6,595 nt of DNA from Spirochaetaceae bacterium. GTDB lineage: Bacteria; Spirochaetota; Spirochaetia; SZUA-6; Fen-1364. The DNA is taken from contig PLNO01000110.1 of assembly GCA_003141795.1 (NCBI GenBank), positions 4,656-11,250 of the forward strand, in the 5' to 3' direction. Below the pieces are notes generated by a model. The model was given only the letters and a program-made list of their open reading frames with translations, did not search any database and was not told the DNA's origin. The position numbers and the translations under genes were made by a program. This document shows positions 1 through 6,449 of the stretch, one piece after another; the stretch's first letter is position 1, and each line of letters opens with the position of its first letter.

Positions 1-9
1 TATCGTGGG

Positions 10-54
10 GCAAAATGAGAAGTGCTCATTCGTGTAACGCAAATTGAGAACTGC
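10..54 (+). repeat. Two 16-bp direct repeats resembling IS21-family terminal repeats
   Basis: Positions 10-25 and 39-54 share a 16-bp unit of the form GCAAAWTGAGAASTGC (14 of 16 bases identical), with starts 29 bp apart. A TGT trinucleotide lies at 33-35, just before the second copy. Repeated blocks of this AAATTGAGAA-TGC type near a TGT end are familiar from IS21-family elements, where they bind the transposase. No transposase gene is visible, so this would be a remnant or an isolated end. The family link comes from memory of the motif and was not searched. Confidence 0.45.
14..30. repeat. Small perfect palindrome within first repeat copy
   Basis: AATGAG at 14-19 and CTCATT at 25-30 are perfect inverted copies around a 5-nt loop (20-24). 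It overlaps the first of the two 16-bp direct repeats. It lacks a following T-tract, so it does not look like a terminator. It could be part of a transposase or regulator binding site. Confidence 0.4.
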
Positions 55-95
55 CGGGAGTTGCCATTCGGACCGACCCGGTGTACTCTGCCGGC

Positions 96-1310
96 ATGTC
101 CGGAGGGGAACGGATCTATTCCGTCACTGAGATCACCCAGCTCATCAAGATGACCCTGGAGGACGGTTTCCCCCGGGTCAGCATCCAGGGTGAGATTTCC
201 AATTTCAAGCCCTCCGCCGCCGGCCACTGGTACTTCAGCCTCAAGGATGCCGACGCCGTCATCTCCGTCGTCATGTTTCGCGGGCGGCTCGACGCCGTTC
301 GTTTTGCGCCTGCCGACGGGATGCTCGTACGCGCCGTGGGGAGCGTCTCCGTGTACGCGCGGCGCGGCAACTACCAGCTCATCTGCGAATCTCTTGCCCG
401 CACGGGAGAAGGGGACATCCTCGCCACCCTCGAAGAGCGCAAACGGAAGCTCGCCGCCGAAGGGCTCTTCGACCAGGACCGCAAGAAGCCTCTGCCGCTC
501 TACCCTTCCCGTGTCGCCGTCGTCACCTCCCCCACCGGCGCCGCCGTGAGGGACATCCTGCGCATCCTCCGACGCCGCAACGCCGGCATCGACGTCACCA
601 TCATCCCCACGCTCGTGCAGGGGGACGGCGCGGACGAGCAGATCGCCTCCGCCATCCGCGTCGCCAACAGGTACGCCCTGGGCGACGTGCTCATCGTGGG
701 CCGCGGCGGCGGCTCCCTCGAGGACCTTCTTGCGTTCTCCTCGGAGGTCGTCGTACGGGCCATCGCCGAGTCCCAGATCCCCGTCATCTCCGCCGTGGGG
801 CACGAGACGGACGTCACCCTTGCTGACTTCGCCGCCGACCTGCGCGCGCCCACCCCGTCAGCCGCCGCGGAGATGGTGGCATCCTCCCGGGTGGAGCTCC
901 TCTCCCGTGTGCGCGGGGTGCAGGGGGAGATCGAATCGGGCATCCGACAGAGGCTGGAACGGATTCGGATGCTCCTTGCCCATTTCGCGGCGGACAACCT
1001 CGAGCGGAACGTCCGCATCTACCTTCAGCCGCTGTCGCAACGCACCGACCTCGCCAGGGAGGGGCTGCTCCAGGGCTTCAGGGACATGACGACGTCGCAG
1101 CGACACAGGCTGGAGCTCGCCTCGCGTGAGCTCGCCTCGTATTCGCCCCTGGCGATCCTGGCGCGCGGATACGCAGTGGTCACGCACGAGCGGACCGGGC
1201 GTGTGCTCCTGGACGCGGACGTGGTGCAGACCGGAGATCCCGTATCGATCAGGCTCGCCAGGGGCGGGATGAAAGCCATCGTGGAGGAAAAGCATGCCGG
1301 TGAAAAATAG
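96..1310 (+). CDS. xseA: Exodeoxyribonuclease VII large subunit (XseA)
   Basis: Catalytic large subunit of exonuclease VII, a cytoplasmic, metal-independent enzyme that degrades single-stranded DNA from both ends to oligonucleotides and acts in repair and recombination. With the ATG at 96 the protein is 404 aa (E. coli XseA is 456 aa). A GTG at 81 would add five residues. Neither start has a convincing ribosome-binding site; ATG was preferred because homologues usually begin about ten residues before the conserved YSVTEI motif. An OB-fold domain covers roughly the first 100 residues (IQGEISNF, HWYFSLKD). The catalytic domain follows, with VVTSPTGAAVRDI, GRGGGSLEDL (codons 699-728), a GHETDVTLAD block (from 798) and RAPTPSAAAE. 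All hallmark motifs are intact, so it is probably functional. The C-terminal third is Arg/Glu/Leu-rich and probably helical, as in the family. It overlaps xseB by 17 nt, implying coupled expression. Confidence 0.96.
   Translation: MSGGERIYSVTEITQLIKMTLEDGFPRVSIQGEISNFKPSAAGHWYFSLKDADAVISVVMFRGRLDAVRFAPADGMLVRAVGSVSVYARRGNYQLICESLARTGEGDILATLEERKRKLAAEGLFDQDRKKPLPLYPSRVAVVTSPTGAAVRDILRILRRRNAGIDVTIIPTLVQGDGADEQIASAIRVANRYALGDVLIVGRGGGSLEDLLAFSSEVVVRAIAESQIPVISAVGHETDVTLADFAADLRAPTPSAAAEMVASSRVELLSRVRGVQGEIESGIRQRLERIRMLLAHFAADNLERNVRIYLQPLSQRTDLAREGLLQGFRDMTTSQRHRLELASRELASYSPLAILARGYAVVTHERTGRVLLDADVVQTGDPVSIRLARGGMKAIVEEKHAGEK
1283..1287 (+). promoter_or_regulatory. Ribosome-binding site of xseB
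   Basis: GGAGG lies six bases before the ATG at 1294, inside the end of xseA. It fixes the xseB start and makes the 17-nt overlap with xseA credible. Confidence 0.75.
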
Positions 1311-1572
1311 CGACACGCGCAAGGCCCAGCCGGGCTTCGAGCAGAGACTGGAGAGACTGGAAGAGCTCGCCGAGAAGCTGCGGGAGGGGGACCTGCCGCT
1401 CGAAGAGGCTGTCGCGCTGTTCGAGGAAGGCATGAAACTCTCCAAGTCATTGGAAAAGGACCTGTCCCGAGTTGAACGCCGGGTGGAAATCCTCACCAAG
1501 GAGCCGGAGTCCCCTGATGAAGAGCCCGCCCTCGCGCTTTTCCCCGAGCTGTCGGAGAACGATTCCGAATAG
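1294..1572 (+). CDS. xseB: Exodeoxyribonuclease VII small subunit (XseB)
   Basis: Small, non-catalytic subunit of exonuclease VII; several copies assemble on each XseA helix to regulate and stabilise the nuclease. The 92-aa product is slightly longer than E. coli XseB (80 aa). The family signature is clear: FEQRLERLEELAEKLREGD, then LPLEEAVALFEEGMKL, then a second helix ending in RRVEIL. Two helices form the expected helical hairpin. The acidic C-terminal tail (residues about 68-92, rich in Glu, Asp and Pro) is an extension without a recognisable motif. The start is set by GGAGG at 1283-1287. In many bacteria xseB is followed by ispA and dxs; here a non-coding stretch follows, then signalling genes, so the isoprenoid neighbours are absent. 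Confidence 0.95.
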   Translation: MPVKNSDTRKAQPGFEQRLERLEELAEKLREGDLPLEEAVALFEEGMKLSKSLEKDLSRVERRVEILTKEPESPDEEPALALFPELSENDSE

Positions 1573-1616
1573 CCCCTGTCAGGGTGTGGAAAAAACCGTC
1601 ACTCGAGCCGTTTCTG

Positions 1617-1634
1617 ATTCCTTTGGAATTTTTT
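1617..1634 (+). terminator. Weak intrinsic terminator candidate after xseB
   Basis: ATTCC (1617-1621) and GGAAT (1625-1629) form a 5-bp stem with a TTT loop, followed by a T-run ending at 1634. Position, 45 bases after the xseB stop, and the T-tract suit termination of xseAB. The stem is short and A+T-rich, so efficiency would be low. Confidence 0.35.
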
Positions 1635-1685
1635 GGGACTGTCGGTTGAGCGGGCAGAAAGAGCGGTCTTCCCATTTCCCTCTAT

Positions 1686-1709
1686 TGCGGAATCAACTGC
1701 GGAATCAAC
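1686..1709 (+). repeat. Perfect 12-bp tandem duplication
   Basis: The 12-mer TGCGGAATCAAC occurs twice back to back (1686-1697 and 1698-1709) with no mismatch. It lies about 50 bases upstream of the predicted -35 element, on about the same helix face spacing per copy (12 bp). It could be a paired activator site or a recent slippage product. Confidence 0.8.
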
Positions 1710-1730
1710 GCGTTCTCTCACGTGACCCTT

Positions 1731-1772
1731 TGCAAGTTCCCCGAACATGCCAAATTGTTTGGACAACTTGCA
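1731..1772. promoter_or_regulatory. Nested inverted repeat, candidate operator
   Basis: TGCAAGTT (1731-1738) and AACTTGCA (1765-1772) are perfect inverted copies 26 bases apart. Inside them CCAAA (1750-1754) and TTTGG (1758-1762) form a second perfect inverted repeat around TTG. The right half overlaps the predicted -35 element, the usual place for a repressor, or for an activator that contacts RNA polymerase. The regulator is unknown. Confidence 0.5.
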
Positions 1773-1788
1773 GCTCACACTATATATT
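1760..1788 (+). promoter_or_regulatory. Sigma70-type promoter of the signalling operon
   Basis: TGGACA (1760-1765, five of six to TTGACA) and TATATT (1783-1788, five of six to TATAAT) are separated by exactly 17 bases. The -10 lies in a very A+T-rich patch (1781-1794). Transcription would start near 1795, giving a leader of about 115 bases before the lipoprotein gene. It is the best promoter match in the interval. Confidence 0.55.
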
Positions 1789-1911
1789 TATAAAGCTTGG
1801 ACGCGAAAGCAACCGATTTTGGGCGCCGCGGGAATGGAGGGTTGACCCTGTTCACCGCGTATTTGTCTCTTTGACATTCGAGCGTTCGCGCCAGGGCGGA
1901 TGCGGGCAGGC

Positions 1912-2886
1912 ATGAAAAGCTCTGGGTATCTCTGTATTCTCCTATGTCTCACCTCGCTTGCTTCCTGCACATCATCAAGAGATCGGCCGCTCACGTCCGT
2001 CAACGTCGAGACGGGAGCAACTCCGTCCGTCAGGTTTGCAGGACTTTATGCGGCGGATCAGAAGGGGTTCTTCGCAGCCGAGGGACTCGCGGTCGTCTTC
2101 CGCGCCGTAGAACCCGGTGAAGACACCGTGCAGTCGGTACTGCAGGGAAAGGCACAATTCGCCATGGCGAGCGCCGACCAGTTGATACTGGCACGGGCCG
2201 CTGGCGCGCCCGTGGTTGCAGTTGCCACCATATTCCGACGAAGTCCCGTCGTCTTCATCTCGCTCGCTGAAAAAGGAATCACACGCCCGATGGATTTCGC
2301 AGGGAAGACCATCCGGGCCCCAGTCGCCATCCTCCCCTCTCTCACGGCCATGCTGACTCGTGTCGGTGTCTCTCCGGAGCGGTACACGGTTGTGGATGTG
2401 CCCGCTGATCCCGTGTCATTCGAACGCGGCGACATCCCCGTTTGGGGGGCGTTCGTCTATGGTTTTGCGGTTGCCCTGCGGCTCTCCGGCCACAAGTTCA
2501 ACATGGTCTTCCCGGATGATTACGGGGTGCATTTCTACGGAGACACGCTCTTCACCACAGACACCATTGTTGCCACCAACAGCGCACTGGTGAGCCGGTT
2601 TGTTCGTGCCACGCTGAAAGGATGGACTTACGCAGTGGAGAACGTGGCGGAGATGCCGCTCCTGGTGAAAAAGTACGAGCCGTCGGCAGACGTACAACTG
2701 CAGGATGCGCAGATGGTCGCATGCCTGCCTCTGGTCAACACGGGCGAAGACCATATCGGCTGGATGAGGCTGGACGTATGGGCAGGCATGGAGCGGACCC
2801 TCAGGGAGCAGGGCGTGCTGACAAAGAAGGTCGACCTGACCCGCGTATACACTCAGCGGTTCCTGCAAGCGATATACGCACCGTGA
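1912..2886 (+). CDS. THI5/NMT1-like substrate-binding lipoprotein
   Basis: Probable periplasmic ligand-binding lipoprotein of the NMT1/THI5 (SsuA/ThiY-like) fold, 324 aa from the ATG at 1912. This start gives a compact signal peptide (Lys2, hydrophobic residues 6-17) and a lipobox Leu16-Ala17-Ser18-Cys19, so Cys19 is probably lipidated. An in-frame ATG at 1900 would add four residues; ribosome-binding sites are weak for both. Family marks include [18 protein letters not shown] (from residue 42), the block [20 protein letters not shown], and [16 protein letters not shown]. The cysteine motif of true yeast THI5 pyrimidine synthase is not seen, so it is likely a binding protein, not an enzyme. 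The ligand is unknown (thiamine-precursor, sulfonate or other small organic compounds are all possible). No ABC permease or ATPase gene is adjacent. Its stop overlaps the start of the histidine kinase (GTGA), suggesting a role in signalling. Confidence 0.85.
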   Translation: MKSSGYLCILLCLTSLASCTSSRDRPLTSVNVETGATPSVRFAGLYAADQKGFFAAEGLAVVFRAVEPGEDTVQSVLQGKAQFAMASADQLILARAAGAPVVAVATIFRRSPVVFISLAEKGITRPMDFAGKTIRAPVAILPSLTAMLTRVGVSPERYTVVDVPADPVSFERGDIPVWGAFVYGFAVALRLSGHKFNMVFPDDYGVHFYGDTLFTTDTIVATNSALVSRFVRATLKGWTYAVENVAEMPLLVKKYEPSADVQLQDAQMVACLPLVNTGEDHIGWMRLDVWAGMERTLREQGVLTKKVDLTRVYTQRFLQAIYAP

Positions 2887-5153
2887 GAGTCGGGCAGAGC
2901 ATCACTTTCAAGCTGACGCTCGTCTTCGTGCTGTACGCGGCAAGTTTGTTGGTCATCCTTGGGACGGTGGTCTATTCCCGTGCACGCGCCGCCTTGCTGG
3001 CCGCTTCCTATTCGGAGCTTCAGGCATCGGCAATCGAGAAACAGTCGGCTCTCGATAACTGGGTGAATGATCGAATGCTGAATGCGACCACTCTTGCCGC
3101 CGAACCCGCCATTGTCTCCAACCTGCAGGCGTTCTTCGCTTCCTCGCCCGGCGGGGCGGACGTTTCGGCCCTGCATGACAGGCTGATCGCGAATCTCCGT
3201 CCATGGACGGGAGCCGACCTCCACTATCCTTCACTCTCTATCCTTGATCCCGTAACGGGACAGGTGATTGTGTCCACCGCGGCATCAGAGGAAGGGATGC
3301 TGAAAGAGGACCGACCTTATTTCCTGAACGGCCGAAACGGCCCCTTTGTCCAGAACATGTATTATTCTCTCGACCAGCAGGGCCCCGCGATGGCCGTGTC
3401 GACCCCGATACGCCGACCGGACGGGCGGGTGCAGGGCGTCCTGGTCGGGCGGCTGAATCTGAATGACGTGGGAACGATCATGGCCCGCCGCACGGGCCTG
3501 CGAAAGACCGACGACAACTATCTGGTGAACCGCTCCAATCTCTTTGTCTCGCAGCCGCGTTTCATCCCAGACCCCGCAATCCTGCAGCGCGGCATCCACA
3601 CCCAGGCCGTCGGTGCCTGTCTTGCCGGGGGCAGCGGAACGATTCTCGAGCGGGACTACCGCGGTGTGCCGTCCGTCGCGGTCTATCGCTGGATCGCGGA
3701 GCGTGACTTGTGCCTCGTGGTGACGATGGATCAGACTGAGGCATTCGCTCCAAGTCGCGCGCTTGGGCTGCAACTGGTCTTGGCCGGCGTTCTCAGCCTC
3801 CTGGCTGCTTCGCTCATTGCGGTCTGGCTTGCGCACGTCATCACGCGGCCGGTGATGCTCCTGCAGGATGGTGTGGAGCGCTTCGGGCGCGGTGAACTGG
3901 AGTTTCGGCTCCGCGAAACCTCCCGCGACCAGCTCGGCGTTCTCGCCCGTGAGTTCAACAAGATGGCGGATGCGCTTGCAGAAGAGCACACTCTCCTGCA
4001 GCGCCGTGCCGAACAATTCTTCAATCTTTCTGTGGACATGCTCGGAACGATCAACTACGAGGGATACTTGAAAGATCTCAATCCTGCCTGGGAGAAGACA
4101 CTGGAGCACACCCCGGAAGAGCTACGCGCGCGGCCTTACATGGAGTTCCTCCATCCCGACGAGCTGCAATCGGTCATCGCCGAGAATGCCACTCTTCAGG
4201 CAGGGGGGGGCACGAAGCAGTTCGAAAGCAGGTTTCTGCACAAAGATGCCTCCTATCGATGGATATCGTGGGCGGCGGTGGCATCCCCGGCAGACCGACT
4301 GTTGTACGTCGCGGGGCGTGACGTCACACAGGTGAAGCTCGCTCAGTTGCAGCGTGCAGCGCAGGCCGCCGACCTCGAGCGCTCGAACAAAGAGCTGGAA
4401 CAATTCGCATACGTGGCGTCGCATGATCTGCAGGAACCGCTGCGCATTGTTGCCAGCTATGTCCAGCTCCTTGCGCGGCGCTACAAGGGAAGGCTCGATC
4501 AGGAGGCAGACGAGTTCATTTCCTTTGCCGTGGATGGTGCTTCCCGCATGAAGACCCTGATCAACGACCTCCTTACCTACTCGCGCATCGAAACTCGCGG
4601 AAAGGACAGGACAGTCGTGAGCATGGAGTCCGTTCTGGATAACGCCGTCAGGAATCTCCAGATAGCAGTGGAAGAGGCGGGCGCAGTGATCACGCATGAT
4701 CCGCTGCCCGAAGTAAGTGCCGATGAACCCCAAATGCTGCAGCTTTTGCAAAACCTGATTGCCAACGCCATCAAATTCCACGGCGCCGAGCAGCCCCGGG
4801 TTCACCTCGCCGCGCTACGCGAAGGAGACATGTGGAAGTTCTCCGTCCGTGACAACGGCATCGGTATTGAAGCGCGTCATCGTGAGCGCATTTTCGTGAT
4901 CTTCCAGCGCCTTCACGGCCACGATGAGTATCCGGGAACGGGGATCGGTCTCTCTGTCTGCCGTAAGATAGTAGAGCGCTACGGGGGCCGTATATGGGTC
5001 GAATCGGAACCGTCCCATGGAAGTGCGTTCTTCTTCACTCTCAATCCGGTGGGGACCGATGTGTCCGATCAACCGCGAGAACCGATCCAGGGCGAAGCGG
5101 CGCAAAAGAAGACGGAAGATGCGCTGGCCCGCCGCGCCGCGGAGCTGATCTGA
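2883..5153 (+). CDS. Cache-HAMP-PAS sensor histidine kinase
   Basis: Membrane-bound sensor kinase, 756 aa from GTG 2883. This GTG overlaps the lipoprotein stop (GTGA) and places a transmembrane helix at residues 11-31; the frame is open further upstream, but that part is only the shadow of the lipoprotein gene. Order: TM1 (11-31); an extracytoplasmic domain about 33-290 with the [15 protein letters not shown] stretch typical of dCache sensors; TM2 (294-317); HAMP (318-368); a PAS domain with PAC end (about 376-485); a HisKA domain with [14 protein letters not shown] (His514 the phospho-acceptor); and an HATPase_c domain with N-box Asn628, the DNGIG motif from Asp657 and PGTGIGL from Pro684. 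All catalytic motifs are intact. The H-box type is that of kinases usually paired with Rcp1-like receivers, one of which lies downstream. The C-terminal tail (about 720-756) resembles a pre-H-box linker. The ligand is unknown. Confidence 0.93.
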   Translation: MRVGQSITFKLTLVFVLYAASLLVILGTVVYSRARAALLAASYSELQASAIEKQSALDNWVNDRMLNATTLAAEPAIVSNLQAFFASSPGGADVSALHDRLIANLRPWTGADLHYPSLSILDPVTGQVIVSTAASEEGMLKEDRPYFLNGRNGPFVQNMYYSLDQQGPAMAVSTPIRRPDGRVQGVLVGRLNLNDVGTIMARRTGLRKTDDNYLVNRSNLFVSQPRFIPDPAILQRGIHTQAVGACLAGGSGTILERDYRGVPSVAVYRWIAERDLCLVVTMDQTEAFAPSRALGLQLVLAGVLSLLAASLIAVWLAHVITRPVMLLQDGVERFGRGELEFRLRETSRDQLGVLAREFNKMADALAEEHTLLQRRAEQFFNLSVDMLGTINYEGYLKDLNPAWEKTLEHTPEELRARPYMEFLHPDELQSVIAENATLQAGGGTKQFESRFLHKDASYRWISWAAVASPADRLLYVAGRDVTQVKLAQLQRAAQAADLERSNKELEQFAYVASHDLQEPLRIVASYVQLLARRYKGRLDQEADEFISFAVDGASRMKTLINDLLTYSRIETRGKDRTVVSMESVLDNAVRNLQIAVEEAGAVITHDPLPEVSADEPQMLQLLQNLIANAIKFHGAEQPRVHLAALREGDMWKFSVRDNGIGIEARHRERIFVIFQRLHGHDEYPGTGIGLSVCRKIVERYGGRIWVESEPSHGSAFFFTLNPVGTDVSDQPREPIQGEAAQKKTEDALARRAAELI

Positions 5154-5209
5154 TGCGCGTGCGGCACGAGCGGGCCTTTGGACCGGCGGAAAGGATGCGG
5201 ATCTCATGA
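5153..5209 (+). CDS. 18-aa mini-ORF bridging kinase and 7TM genes
   Basis: An ATG at 5153 shares its A with the kinase stop (TGATG). The frame ends in a TGA at 5207-5209 that overlaps the next gene's start (ATGA). The product, [18 protein letters not shown], is basic and resembles no family I know. The arrangement lets ribosomes pass from the kinase to the membrane protein without a gap, so its job may be translational coupling. It may also be chance. An internal ATG at 5195 in the same frame follows GGAAAGG. Confidence 0.3.
   Translation: MRVRHERAFGPAERMRIS
5188..5194 (+). promoter_or_regulatory. Ribosome-binding site candidate of the 7TM gene
   Basis: GGAAAGG lies 11 bases before the ATG at 5206, slightly far but usable. 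It could instead serve the ATG at 5195, but that spacing is zero. Confidence 0.45.
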
Positions 5210-5976
5210 TCAGTTCGACACTGCTGCTCGGCGCCTTTTTTTCCCTGGCAGGGGCGGTCATCTTCTTCCTGGTAGGCGAAAGGCTGCGTCGCCGGCGGAT
5301 TGCCACAGGCGATGCCCGGCTCGCGTGGAGCCTGTTCGTACTCTGGTGGTACGGTGCGTCACTGAGCACGCTGAGCGGAGGGGTACAATGCCTGCTGGGC
5401 GCCTTCGGGGCAATGAACCTGCCACTGTTTCTGACCCTTACGCAGCTCAACATCCTCTCCATCTGCGTCAGCCTGTTCGGATTGCTGTACTATCTGATAT
5501 TCCTGCTCGTCGGGAGCTCGCGGCCTCTTCTGCCTCTCATTGCATTCTACCTTGGATACTATGCCCTGCTCGGGTACTACCTGAACTTGTTGAATCCCGT
5601 CGGGGTGTCGCCCGGGCGCTGGAACGTGACAATTCAGTATCAGCATGCGCCCGTCGGGCCGCTGTTTGCGATCGTGTTCGCCCTGCTCGTCATTCCCCAG
5701 ATGCTCGGCAGCCTGGTGTACTTCTTCATTTTTTTCCGCGTGCGCAATGTCACGCAAAAGTACAGGATCCTGCTCGTCTCATGCAGCATCTTTCTCTGGT
5801 TCGGCAGCGCCCTGCTCGGTTCGGCGGCTGGCCTCAGCGCCTTCGATTGGTGGCAGGTCCTCACCCGCGTGATAGGGCTCGCCGCAGCTCTTGTCATCCT
5901 CCTGGCGTATCAGCCGTTCCACTGGATACGGCAGCGCTTCGGAGTGACCTCATTCTCCGACGAAGCGGCCGAGTAG
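5206..5976 (+). CDS. Stand-alone seven-transmembrane protein, possible sensor
   Basis: A 256-aa integral inner-membrane protein that I do not recognise by family. Seven hydrophobic helices can be read at about residues 2-24, 40-63, 72-102, 107-129, 149-177, 186-210 and 215-236, with a short cytoplasmic-type tail ([10 protein letters not shown] and acidic end). The first loop is strongly basic (RLRRRR, residues 26-31), which by the positive-inside rule puts it in the cytoplasm and the N-terminus outside. The protein consists of the membrane domain only; it lacks kinase, GGDEF or receiver domains. Seven-helix domains commonly form the N-terminal input of bacterial histidine kinases; here such a domain appears alone. 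There is no lysine in the last helix at the place a retinal-binding rhodopsin would need one. Its position between a kinase and two receivers suggests a sensory or scaffold role, which is inference. The start ATG 5206 overlaps the mini-ORF stop. Confidence 0.8.
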   Translation: MISSTLLLGAFFSLAGAVIFFLVGERLRRRRIATGDARLAWSLFVLWWYGASLSTLSGGVQCLLGAFGAMNLPLFLTLTQLNILSICVSLFGLLYYLIFLLVGSSRPLLPLIAFYLGYYALLGYYLNLLNPVGVSPGRWNVTIQYQHAPVGPLFAIVFALLVIPQMLGSLVYFFIFFRVRNVTQKYRILLVSCSIFLWFGSALLGSAAGLSAFDWWQVLTRVIGLAAALVILLAYQPFHWIRQRFGVTSFSDEAAE

Positions 5977-5983
5977 GGCGAAA

Positions 5984-5989
5984 AGGGGG
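5984..5989 (+). promoter_or_regulatory. Ribosome-binding site of the receiver gene
   Basis: AGGGGG ends four bases before the ATG at 5994, in the 17-base gap after the 7TM gene. It decides the start against the much longer upstream extension of the same frame. Confidence 0.65.
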
Positions 5990-5993
5990 CACC

Positions 5994-6443
5994 ATGAACG
6001 TGATCCAGACGGGCAAACTGGTCGATATACTCCTGGTTGAAGACAATCCCGGCGACGTTCGTCTGACCCGGGAGGCGCTCAAAGAAGCCAAAGTCGCCAA
6101 TGAATTGAGCGTGGTCTCCAACGGTGAGGAGGCTTTGTTGTATCTCCGGCGACAGGGAAACTTCTCCGCCGCTCCACGGCCGGACATGATCCTGCTCGAC
6201 CTGAATCTCCCGCGCATGGACGGGCGCGAGGTATTGGCAGAGATCAAGGCAGACCAGAATCTCAAGCGCATCCCGGTCGTCATCCTGACGACCTCTTCCG
6301 CGGAGAAGGACGTCCTGGCGACGTACAATTTTCACGCCAACTGCTACATCACCAAGCCGGTGGACCTGGAGAAGTTCCTGGAGGTCGTCAAGGCGGTGGA
6401 GTATTTCTGGCTCACGATCGTGGCCCTGCCGGAGAGGCCGTAG
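5994..6443 (+). CDS. Single-domain response regulator, Rcp1/CheY-like
   Basis: A 149-aa receiver-only protein. The ATG at 5994 has a good ribosome-binding site and gives a normal receiver length; the frame stays open back to 5178 but that part overlaps the 7TM gene and is not coding-like. Key residues are all present: Glu16-Asp17 for metal binding, Asp69 as phospho-acceptor in [14 protein letters not shown], Thr99 in VVILTTSS, and Lys121 in YITKP. The Arg74-Met75-Asp76-Gly77 loop and the C-terminal [12 protein letters not shown] are typical of Rcp1-like receivers that partner phytochrome-type or PAS kinases with the [11 protein letters not shown]-box. The kinase encoded upstream has this H-box, so it is the probable phosphodonor. 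There is no output domain; the protein probably acts by binding a partner or passing phosphate on. Confidence 0.93.
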   Translation: MNVIQTGKLVDILLVEDNPGDVRLTREALKEAKVANELSVVSNGEEALLYLRRQGNFSAAPRPDMILLDLNLPRMDGREVLAEIKADQNLKRIPVVILTTSSAEKDVLATYNFHANCYITKPVDLEKFLEVVKAVEYFWLTIVALPERP

Positions 6444-6449
6444 CGAACC

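Larger units (their letters stand above)
1573..1911. other. Gene-free regulatory interval between xseB and the signalling operon
   Basis: About 340 bases without a credible gene. The only long reading frame through it starts inside xseB out of frame, and its product is low-complexity and unlike any family. The stretch is visibly A+T-richer than its neighbours. In order it holds a weak terminator-like hairpin (1617-1634), a perfect 12-bp tandem duplication (1686-1709), a nested inverted repeat (1731-1772), a promoter (1760-1788) and an untranslated leader of roughly 115 bases. The leader contains a small AGGGT/ACCCT palindrome (1838-1849). I see no tRNA, no known riboswitch and no CRISPR repeats. 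Confidence 0.7.

Noticed and set aside
1567..1590. CCCTG/CAGGG palindrome right after xseB as terminator
   Set aside because: The loop is too small for the full stem, leaving four base pairs, and no T-run follows; the 1617-1634 hairpin is a better, though still weak, candidate.
1871..1876. Perfect TTGACA hexamer just before the lipoprotein gene
   Set aside because: At 16-18 bases downstream there is only G+C-rich sequence and no -10 match; the promoter at 1760-1788 is far better.
1472..1915. 147-codon frame through the xseB end and the intergenic stretch
   Set aside because: It starts out of frame inside xseB, its product has no recognisable domain, and it crosses the promoter, inverted repeat and tandem repeat.
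2622..2882. N-terminal extension of the kinase frame by 87 codons
   Set aside because: It lies wholly inside the lipoprotein gene in another frame, is low-complexity (Arg/Gly/Asp-rich), and the GTG at 2883 gives a proper N-terminal transmembrane helix and a GTGA overlap.
3285..4109. Long antisense frames (for example 3285-4109, 4122-4805, 4815-5462 and 858-1499 on the minus strand)
   Set aside because: These are shadows typical of G+C-rich coding DNA; they lie opposite genes with intact family motifs and show no domains of their own.
5206..5976. Microbial rhodopsin identity for the 7TM protein
   Set aside because: The seventh helix lacks the lysine needed to bind retinal and no rhodopsin motif is visible.
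5178..5993. N-terminal extension of the receiver frame by 272 codons
   Set aside because: It overlaps the well-supported 7TM gene in another frame, has no domain, and a good ribosome-binding site precedes the ATG at 5994.
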